Origin: a virus
Strand: one strand, 5' to 3'
DNA length: 64,000 bases
Virus record (IMG/VR): IMGVR_UViG_3300036853_000446
Span: 124,001-188,000 of that record
Position 1 is the stretch's first letter. The number at the start of each line of letters is the position of its first letter. Under the pieces are notes generated by a model. It had not been told where the DNA came from, did not search any database, and worked only from the letters and a program-made list of their open reading frames with translations. Position numbers and translations under genes: made by a program. This document shows, in pieces, positions 57,758-64,000 of this stretch.

Positions 57758-58447
57758 ATGTTCTTCACCCCTCCGAGCCCCACGACGATGTCCTTCGACC
57801 GTCGCGTTCCCACTTGTCACCGGGATGATGGTGAGCACCACACGTATCCGAACTCGTCGGAGCCCGTCAACACAAACTCGAGCATGAGTGAAATCGACAA
57901 GGTCATGGCAGAGGGACGCGCACTCACGCGATCACTCGCGGTGATCGAAACAGGGGCCTCGATCGCGGACGCACGACTCTCCTGTTTGGTTTGCCTCGAG
58001 CAGCATGTTGCCAACAGTGTGGAAACCATTGCGATCGACTGTGCGCTTCGGAAGATCTGTGGATTGGCTTCGACAACATACAAAGACGCACACCTCTCCG
58101 AGGCGCCCACCTCTTTGGAAGAGTTTCTCCTCCACGAGGGAGTGGTTCGTTGGCTCGAGTGGGCGACCAATGAACCGTCGACCCTCATGTTGGTCGAGCC
58201 CCAGGGAACCCGGAGCGTCAGTGTGTTGGACCGAATGGCCCTGACGCAGTGGATCGAGGGCGTGGAGCATCTGCGGCGCGGCAACGAAACGGAGGCGCAG
58301 CGGTATTTCCGCCGCGCCGTCACGCTCGGACGATCCTACGGGACGCCGAGCAACCCGGTCATCCAGTGGACGTACGCCGCGAGTTTCTTCCCCGAGCTTG
58401 ATTCCAACCCTCAGGACAGTTCTCCACAGACTGTGGGGGACTTGTGA
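57758..58447 (+). CDS. hypothetical protein
   Basis: A 229-residue helical protein. Its N-terminus contains TTMSFDRRV, slightly tag B-like. The C-terminal EHLRRGNETEAQRYFRRAVT resembles a single TPR repeat. Start set by the TGGTGTA element. Confidence 0.7.
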   Translation: MFFTPPSPTTMSFDRRVPTCHRDDGEHHTYPNSSEPVNTNSSMSEIDKVMAEGRALTRSLAVIETGASIADARLSCLVCLEQHVANSVETIAIDCALRKICGLASTTYKDAHLSEAPTSLEEFLLHEGVVRWLEWATNEPSTLMLVEPQGTRSVSVLDRMALTQWIEGVEHLRRGNETEAQRYFRRAVTLGRSYGTPSNPVIQWTYAASFFPELDSNPQDSSPQTVGDL

Positions 58448-58502
58448 TCTCACGTCTGGTCGATCTTTAGGTCCCAAGTCTTTAGGGACTTAGATCTCTA
58501 GA

Positions 58503-59036
58503 TCACTCGGCAGCCTCGGCGTAGCTCACTGTCGACTCGGCGTTTGAGACGTTGAGATCACGCCGTGCAACGCGCCGCCGTCTCTGAGCTTCGGCGTTTT
58601 GTCGACGGCGCTTTTCGAGACGCTCCGGGTCGGCTTTGATCTTCGCCCAACGGCTGGCGTCATATCCCGTTTCGCGAGCCCACTTGCGCTTGTTGATCTT
58701 GTCGAAAGGCTCAAAGCCGAAAAGGCATCTGCCCAGCGAACCGAGATCTTTTGCGAGAAGCCGCCCCTGTCGATAAGCCTTCACTTTCTGCCAGGCGATA
58801 TCCTTTTCCTCTTCGGTCGCGATCCGTGTCAAACCCAAATAGTATCCGCTGATTTCGTACCAGATCTCGACGGGAAGCTCGATGAGCGGGGTGTCCCTGA
58901 ACAAACTCTCGAGGCGCGCGATTTGCTTCGTCTGCCGTTCCGCTCTCGGGGTCTGGCTGTCCTGGACGACAAATCGTGGGGTGCCCATGAATCTTCGAGG
59001 TTGTCGCTCGGTTTTTGGAGTAGGCTTCGATCGCAT
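58503..59036 (-). CDS. basic hypothetical protein
   Basis: A 177-residue basic protein. Central helical domain (IWYEISGYYLGLTRIATEEE) and an Arg-rich helix near the C-terminus (LEKRRRQNAEAQRRRRVARR), which suggests nucleic-acid binding. GAGGAACG precedes the ATG. Confidence 0.72.
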   Translation of the reverse strand: MRSKPTPKTERQPRRFMGTPRFVVQDSQTPRAERQTKQIARLESLFRDTPLIELPVEIWYEISGYYLGLTRIATEEEKDIAWQKVKAYRQGRLLAKDLGSLGRCLFGFEPFDKINKRKWARETGYDASRWAKIKADPERLEKRRRQNAEAQRRRRVARRDLNVSNAESTVSYAEAAE

Positions 59037-59077
59037 TGTTCGTTCCTCGAACCGGCGGTCCCGCAAAGGCCGCCGGT

Positions 59078-59296
59078 TCACTTTTGTGATTGGTGTTTCT
59101 GTCCACGGAGATCCGTCGTCATGTGCGCCCGCACGCCGTCAGGCCCAACTGCAGCGAGCTGACGGAGGCCCATCCGAAACGCGAGACGAGCGAGACGGTG
59201 CCGGTGAAGGTAGGGGTGTTCGTCGGCGAGCTGGTCCATCAGTCGCGTCAGCTCAGCGTCGAGCTTCAGCGATTGGCGTTCGGTGGAAGTGCGCAT
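59078..59296 (-). CDS. ribbon-helix-helix-like small protein
   Basis: A 72-residue protein: MRTSTERQSLKLDAELTRLM then a helical HRHRLARLAFRMGLRQLA, a plausible ribbon-helix-helix regulator. ATG at 59296 is 10 nt after CGGTGTA. It lies beside the repeat region. Confidence 0.68.
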   Translation of the reverse strand: MRTSTERQSLKLDAELTRLMDQLADEHPYLHRHRLARLAFRMGLRQLAAVGPDGVRAHMTTDLRGQKHQSQK

Positions 59297-59306
59297 GTCC
59301 ACCGGT

Positions 59307-59313
59307 TACACCG
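59307..59313 (-). promoter_or_regulatory. CGGTGTA promoter-like element
   Basis: CGGTGTA 10 nt before the ATG at 59296. Confidence 0.6.
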
Positions 59314-59560
59314 AGTCCGCGGACCATTCTTTCGAGCACACGCACTTCGATAAACCCGAACGCCCATCTCCTCAGAGGTGTGTGGACGTCATGGGACGCC
59401 GCGCTCGACTGAACATCACCGGAGGCCACCCGGTCCCCTGGGTACGTCATCGAGCCGATCCGTTATCGACGAGGCCGGTCAATCACCATGTCGACGAGCT
59501 GGCACGGCCAAAACGGATTTTCTCCAGCCTCTTCAGCCGGCATTTCCCGGCCACTCGGCT

Positions 59561-60136
59561 GTCATCCCACCCATTAGATCCGTTTGTGTCGACAAAATGG
59601 AAAACGACAAAGAGGGAGAGTACCTGTGGGATGACACAGTAGGGATGACAGGGGAATGACAGGGGCGGATTGGAGGCCACCAAGATCATCTATGACGGGG
59701 GGATGACAACCAGTTGACCGGTATAAATGGGGGACAAATTGGATTGGATCGCGATCTGCTGAGGTGTGTCAAAACCAGTTGACCGGTGTGAATGGAGGTT
59801 TGGATTGGATCAGATCTGTAGAGGTGTGTCCAACCAATTAACCGGTAGGAAATGGGGTTTGGGTTGGACCACGATCCGCTGAGTCATACACAGTCAGCCT
59901 CATTGTCATCCCTACTCCATCATCCCGCATGTATCCCTCTTTGGTTATCGGGATGACACGGAGGACGGGAAGAACAGACGGAAGGAGCCCAAGGTATTGT
60001 CAACCAGTTGACCGGTGTGAGTGGTGTTTGGAAGGGATCGGATCGCGATCTGCATGCCCTACCAACCTCTCTGTCATCCCTACTCCATCATCCCGCATGT
60101 ATCTCTCTTTGGTTATCGGGATGACACGGAGGACGG
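59561..60136. repeat. iteron-like repeat region, candidate origin
   Basis: Four copies of AACCAGTTGACCGGT or close variants start at 59708, 59773, 59832 and 60002, each followed by a similar tail with GATC clusters (GGATCGCGATCTGC). Two 63-65-bp near-identical blocks (59904-59966 and 60072-60136) each carry TGTCATCCC ... GGGATGACA as an inverted repeat. GGGATGACA occurs further at about 59631, 59643 and 59700. No credible gene covers 59.3-60.5 kb. Confidence 0.65.
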
Positions 60137-60184
60137 CTGCGCCGCAGAAGGGAACGGAGGACAAAAGGCGGGTGGACGGACGAC

Positions 60185-60263
60185 GCGAGCCCGAAGGAGC
60201 GAGCGGAGGGTGCTCTCAGACAAAAATCGGGCCCGTAGCGAGCCCGAAGGAGCGAGCGGAGGG
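60185..60263. repeat. 26-bp direct repeat pair
   Basis: GCGAGCCCGAAGGAGCGAGC plus GGAGGG occurs identically at 60185-60210 and 60238-60263, separated by 27 bp. Confidence 0.85.
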
Positions 60264-60527
60264 CGGTGGGTAGGGACCCGGCGCGCGCCCACATCACCAT
60301 ACACGGCCACGTCATGCGCGTCCGAGCCACACGGTGTCGCTCCGCCCCGGGATGCCATGTTGCCGGGCCGTAGCGACCCTCAGGCGCGTCTTTGACGGTG
60401 CCGCTCGCCGGAGACCCGGCGAAGGCCTCAGAGGCGCTCAGCTCTCCGCTTCCGGGCGAAGCCGCCCAACCGATCTTGGACGGAGATGTTCAGGGTTGAC
60501 CTGCGAGCCTGACAGGCTCAGGGTCTG

Positions 60528-60722
60528 ATGATGTCATCGCGTCAATCCGAGACCCCATTCGATCCGAAAGCTCGAGCCGCTGAGAAGCAGGCGTCAAGAG
60601 ACCGGGATGCGGCTGACTTGGCGTCCGGGGCAAAGACTCGTGAACAGCTATGGCGGGAGAACACATTGCTGCCAGCCCGGATGACGTCGTTCGACATTCG
60701 CTCGATTCCAGTTCCGGACTGA
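60528..60722 (+). CDS. small charged protein
   Basis: A 64-residue protein (MMSSRQSETPFDPKARAAEK...), helical and charged in the middle. First gene after the repeat region. Unknown function. Confidence 0.58.
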   Translation: MMSSRQSETPFDPKARAAEKQASRDRDAADLASGAKTREQLWRENTLLPARMTSFDIRSIPVPD

Positions 60723-60773
60723 GCGCCGAGCGGCAGTGAGCAAGACCAAAGGTTTGTGGTAGGCTCGCGCCCA

Positions 60774-61097
60774 ATGATCTCGACGACGCGCCTCAAGCTC
60801 GACGACGTGAATGGACGACCGATGGTGCTCTTGAGCGACGTGCCGAGCCCTCTCCGAATCGGGGACCCATTGGGGCTGCGCTTCCGGATCGCGCGCCAGA
60901 ACGGCACCCGTCACGAGGTCCTCGACGTCAACGGGCAGTTCCGGGTGAGCGCCGTCGGCTTCGACCTCTCGGTGACGCCCCGCCGGCAGCTCCTGACGGT
61001 CGAGGCAATCGGCAAGCCGCCGACGTGGGTCAGCGTGAAGAAGCCGCCCTCTAGGGCCCCTCTAGGGCCCGCAATCAGCCCCCGCACCCCGGTATGA
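60774..61097 (+). CDS. hypothetical protein
   Basis: A 107-residue protein with beta-strand rhythm (DPLGLRFRIARQNGTRHEVL) and a proline-rich end. ATG at 60774. Converges with the gene at 61104. Unknown. Confidence 0.62.
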   Translation: MISTTRLKLDDVNGRPMVLLSDVPSPLRIGDPLGLRFRIARQNGTRHEVLDVNGQFRVSAVGFDLSVTPRRQLLTVEAIGKPPTWVSVKKPPSRAPLGPAISPRTPV

Positions 61098-61103
61098 GGC
61101 GGC

Positions 61104-61574
61104 TCAGGCCCCCGAGCTACCGAGATCGGCGGTCAGCTTCCGGCTCGAGCGCAAGGACCCGTAGGCCAGAGCGATCTCCGACCGGATGAAGGCGACCGCC
61201 AGCATCAGGTCCTGAGGAGCAAAGCGCCGAACCGTGGCCTCGACCGGTTCGTCACCGGTCGTTGGGGATTCGCCCACGGCAAACCGGGCAATGGGCGCCC
61301 AACTGTGGACCACGATCATGTCCTGATGGGTGTCGCGCCCGAACATCACGACGTGCCGCAGACCCTCTGCCTCCAGGTGCGGGTACGTGACCAGGGCGGC
61401 CCAGCGCTTGTCCCCGGCGAAGTATGGGTACGTCTGTATTCGGATGTCATACATCTGAGACTTCTCGTCGAACTGCGCGAAGTCAGGCTCCATGGTCCCG
61501 AGCACGCTGAGGAGCGGCAAGGCGTACCGATCGAGTCCAAAGGTAGGGTCAGCTAATCCAGAAGTCCGGGTCAT
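61104..61574 (-). CDS. hypothetical protein
   Basis: A 156-residue protein (RYALPLLSVLGTMEPDFAQF, YFAGDKRWAALVTYPHLEAE). No family recognised. ATG at 61574 with GAGAAGT; longer frames are shadows of the divergent gene. Confidence 0.68.
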   Translation of the reverse strand: MTRTSGLADPTFGLDRYALPLLSVLGTMEPDFAQFDEKSQMYDIRIQTYPYFAGDKRWAALVTYPHLEAEGLRHVVMFGRDTHQDMIVVHSWAPIARFAVGESPTTGDEPVEATVRRFAPQDLMLAVAFIRSEIALAYGSLRSSRKLTADLGSSGA

Positions 61575-61644
61575 ACTTCTCAATACGGACGAGGGGATCA
61601 TTTTGACTCTACATTCGAAACGGGTCGCCGCTAAAGTCGCGACC

Positions 61645-62478
61645 ATGCCTGTCCCTCTCCCCGAGCTGCCCGCATCCCCTACGGTCGAAACGAGTCGAGA
61701 TTTTCTCGAAACCATCGACGGCGTCGCGGAGCGGGAAGCGCTCGCCGAACGGCTCATCAACGCCCACTCGAGGAGTGAGGTTGGCCTCGAGCGGGTGGCA
61801 GAGGCCGTCCTGTACGCCGAGCGACTCACGATTCCGCACGCGCCCGATCTCGGCGTGCTGGAGCGCATCCGAGCCCGTCATCGAGACGCCGCCATCGCAT
61901 GGGAAGCCGACATCCTCGAGCATTTCGAGCACCCCACCTTCCGCATGTTCGACAGCCTGTGGCAACTCCAATTCGGATTCACCTGCGAGTGCACCGAAGG
62001 TCCTGTTTTGCAGCGACCCGTCTCGATGGCTGCCCTCGAATTTCTCTCGCGGGCGGTTCAGGCTCTCATTGGAAGCCTGCCGCGGGTTGCTCTCGAGCCG
62101 CCTGGGTGGTTCCTCGCGCTGGACGAGCGAAATTACCCGTCCGTGGCAACCAAGTCGTTCCGCAGGAAGGAGAAGGGGGCGTGGCTTCGCGCCCGAGCCC
62201 TCCTGCATCAGATGCTCACGCGCGAGCAGCGCTGGAGTCTTCGGGCCTCGGGCGGCTTCCAAGTCCAGGGGCAAGACGGGCGCACCTACGAGGTCAGCAA
62301 GACCGCGGTGCGGCTCATCGTGGATGGGAAACCGCGCGTTTCCTACTGCATCCACCCTAAAGAGCGTTTGCCAGCCTATGACGTCATGCTGGCGCAGAAG
62401 CTTTTACTCGAGAGCAACGTCCAGCATTTTCTCGCTACCGCCAACGCGCGCGACCTCGACGCCGCTCGAGCTGGATGA
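61645..62478 (+). CDS. hypothetical protein with LAQKL-type C-terminal domain
   Basis: A 277-residue protein. The C-terminal part (LTREQRWSLRASGGFQVQGQ, CIHPKERLPAYDVMLAQKLL) follows a pattern I know from uncharacterised phage and bacterial proteins. N-terminal 150 residues helical. Several upstream starts possible; ATG at 61645 chosen. Confidence 0.7.
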   Translation: MPVPLPELPASPTVETSRDFLETIDGVAEREALAERLINAHSRSEVGLERVAEAVLYAERLTIPHAPDLGVLERIRARHRDAAIAWEADILEHFEHPTFRMFDSLWQLQFGFTCECTEGPVLQRPVSMAALEFLSRAVQALIGSLPRVALEPPGWFLALDERNYPSVATKSFRRKEKGAWLRARALLHQMLTREQRWSLRASGGFQVQGQDGRTYEVSKTAVRLIVDGKPRVSYCIHPKERLPAYDVMLAQKLLLESNVQHFLATANARDLDAARAG

Positions 62479-62637
62479 TGGCCCAGCATTTGCTTTAATG
62501 ACTCCACGTTTGAATCACCGGCGCCCCTCGTCTTGATCAAGAAGGGTGAACCGCCCTATCTGATCGGCGGCAATACGCGGCTGATGGCGTCGCGCGCGTT
62601 CGGAGCCAAGCCGAAGGTCTTAATGATTCGAGTCTAA
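62479..62637 (+). pseudogene. C-terminal fragment of a ParB-like nuclease-domain gene
   Basis: Open frame ending PPYLIGGNTRLMASRAFGAK PKVLMIRV, the typical end of the ParB/sulfiredoxin-like domain. The first part of the domain is absent. It is in frame with the preceding gene, directly after its TGA. Confidence 0.55.
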
Positions 62638-62650
62638 ACCTCATGAGCCC

Positions 62651-63763
62651 CTACTTCCTTTTGGTCGGCTCGGGCTTTTTGGCGTCGGCTTCCACAGCGA
62701 GGGTTTCGGCAGCGGTCGAAATCGAAGCGGCGGCCTGTGCAATCGAATCGGCGGCCTGTGCAATAGACTCTGCCGCCTCGGTGCGGCCCGCTATATTGTC
62801 CGCTCGAGGTGGCTTGTTCGCCTTGAGCTTGGCTGTAGCAGGGCCCACTTTCACTTTAGCGGGGCCCACTAAGGTTGGCTCCGCCCTTATGACGGACGTC
62901 ACCGCGACAGGTTCCACTGTGATCGGCTTTACCACCTTGGCGGGCTCAGTCCTTATGGTCGGCGCCACTGCGGCGGGCGCCACTGCGACGGGCTCCACTG
63001 CGACGGGCTTGACCACCTTGGTGGGCTCTGCCCTTATGGTCGGCTCCACCACGGCGGGCTCCACTGCGACGGGCTCAACCACGGCGGGCTCCCGGGTCCA
63101 GCCTCCGGAAATCTGTAGCGAGGCATCTTCCTCGTTGTCCTGATTCCAACGACGGAGCACGGCGTTCGACAGCTTGACGGTTTCCGCGTGGATACTGTCC
63201 TCGACGTTCTGGGACCACGTGCCCAGGATGGCCAATCCAATGATGGACACGATTGCCGTGAACAAGCCGAACGCGGTGCAGTTCATGGCTTCGGAGATAC
63301 CCTCAGCGAGGATCCTCGATTTTTGCGTGTAGTCTACGCTCTCGGCACCCACGGAACCAAACGATTTTATGAGCCCCAGGATGGTCCCAAAGAGTCCGGA
63401 AAGCATTGCGAGATTCGCATAGAGGGCGAGGTACCGCACGCCCCGATGGATGAGCGGCAGCTCGTACAGCGCCACCTCGTCCATCCCCGCTTCGAAGGCT
63501 TTGATTCCGCGGGAGGCTCTCGCGAGTCCGCCGCGGGTGATGCGCCCAAGGGGCGTCTTGGCGGCTGCAGCAAGTCGAATGGCTCGGCTCCAGTCGCCGG
63601 CCTCGACGAGCTTCGTAATCGTTGCCGTAAAAACGTTGACCTCCTGATATGCCGAGAACAAGTAGAGGGTCTTCCAACAGAAGCCGTAAGCCACGGCGCC
63701 GAGCCAGAAAAGAATGGGCCACATCGCCCAGCCTCCCGCCCTGAAATGCTCGAGGAGGGTCAT
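62651..63763 (-). CDS. TolQ/ExbB/MotA-type membrane protein with repeat tail
   Basis: A 370-residue protein. Three membrane helices (about 13-35, 110-132, 155-180) and the proton-channel family signature LYANLAMLSGLFGTILGLIK. Known members energise outer-membrane transport or flagella using the proton motive force. From about residue 230 a Pro/Val/Glu/Ala repeat tail follows, which could reach through the periplasm. Start overlaps the upstream gene (ATGA). A phage-borne copy is unusual; partner ExbD/TolR is not visible. Confidence 0.85.
   Translation of the reverse strand: MTLLEHFRAGGWAMWPILFWLGAVAYGFCWKTLYLFSAYQEVNVFTATITKLVEAGDWSRAIRLAAAAKTPLGRITRGGLARASRGIKAFEAGMDEVALYELPLIHRGVRYLALYANLAMLSGLFGTILGLIKSFGSVGAESVDYTQKSRILAEGISEAMNCTAFGLFTAIVSIIGLAILGTWSQNVEDSIHAETVKLSNAVLRRWNQDNEEDASLQISGGWTREPAVVEPVAVEPAVVEPTIRAEPTKVVKPVAVEPVAVAPAAVAPTIRTEPAKVVKPITVEPVAVTSVIRAEPTLVGPAKVKVGPATAKLKANKPPRADNIAGRTEAAESIAQAADSIAQAAASISTAAETLAVEADAKKPEPTKRK
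62870..63090. repeat. tandem coding repeat in the TolQ-like gene
   Basis: Repeats of GGCTCCACTGCGACGGGC-like units encode the VEPVAVEP/IRAEPTKVVKP tail. Copy number may vary by slippage. Confidence 0.75.
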
Positions 63764-63999
63764 ATCTCGAGAGCGTCCAGAAGCTCGCGGGCAAGATCCG
63801 CGTCGTCGACCGGCGAGGGCCGGGTATCGTAACCGCTTTCATGAAGCCGCGAGCCCACGGCGCCCCGGGCGTTGTCCCCCGTGTAGTGGCCCTCGTAGAG
63901 CAAGGGCTCTCCGACGATCGTGTGAAACCTGACCTGGCAGAAACGCATTTTCGGGAAGACCCGCACTGGGATCTGCGCCGTCACCTCCAGCGTGAACTG
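63760..63999 (-). CDS. hypothetical protein, 5' end probably beyond window
   Basis: At least 74 residues (from GTG at 63984), but the frame stays open to the window edge and reads FTLEVTAQIPVRVFPKMRFC, so the gene probably starts outside. Its stop overlaps the TolQ-like ATG. Unknown. Confidence 0.6.
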   Translation of the reverse strand, partial: QFTLEVTAQIPVRVFPKMRFCQVRFHTIVGEPLLYEGHYTGDNARGAVGSRLHESGYDTRPSPVDDADLARELLDALEI

Positions 64000-64000
64000 A

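Noticed and set aside
59253-59642. ORFs in the repeat region
   Set aside because: No start signals, poor composition, and repeats run through them.

Overview
The window looks like part of a very large (jumbo-type) tailed-phage genome with fairly high GC content. Supporting this are a replication and nucleotide operon (RecD2-type helicase, NAD-dependent ligase, class II ribonucleotide reductase, two clamp-loader subunits), a phage-borne GroEL, about 40 tRNA genes covering all 20 amino acids, homing-type HNH and GIY-YIG nucleases, DNA methyltransferases and many small unknown genes in compact, overlapping operons. The host cannot be named from the sequence. No major capsid, terminase, portal or tail gene is recognised here, so a megaplasmid is not strictly excluded.

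Layout: 1-12.8 kb is a reverse-strand DNA-metabolism block (recD2, ligA, Panacea-domain protein, nrdJ, holA, holB, membrane metalloprotein, groEL). 12.8-22.1 kb holds two von Willebrand A proteins, two HNH nucleases, an HD-domain relative of CCA-adding enzyme, a Dam-like methylase and the first ADP-ribosyltransferase-like gene. 16.2-40.8 kb is a tRNA archipelago: every tRNA is on the reverse strand, interleaved with short genes on both strands and with tRNA fragments. 41-57.7 kb continues with accessory genes (lectin-like protein, J-domain protein, CheY-like receiver, MazEF-like pair, a 992-residue methyltransferase with four tandem modules, metallopeptidases, a second ADP-ribosyltransferase). 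59.5-60.3 kb is a non-coding repeat region resembling an origin. 60.5-64 kb carries small unknown genes and a TolQ/ExbB/MotA-like membrane protein.

The main new signal is a set of short modular peptide tags shared by otherwise unrelated accessory proteins. Tag A (about 45 residues, consensus MxKIASPxELQxEL... then PSRxRIAxxLxxLAxRV) begins eight proteins and also ends one of them. Tag B ([HY]DYDRR) begins four or five proteins, including both ADP-ribosyltransferase-like proteins. Tag C (VAxRYLxx[ST]) begins several enzymes and ends the J-domain protein. Replication genes lack them. By analogy with the capsid-targeting sequences of T4 internal proteins, I infer that these are sorting tags for proteins packaged in the virion and possibly delivered to the host.

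Two further system-level signals are a repeated [CT]GGTGTA element placed 9-13 nt (fourteen cases) or 37 nt (two cases) upstream of start codons, probably a phage promoter giving leaderless or short-leader mRNAs, and nine phage tRNAs that carry C instead of the near-universal U at anticodon-loop position 33. Coordinates are derived by reading the sequence; starts marked as uncertain need experimental support.
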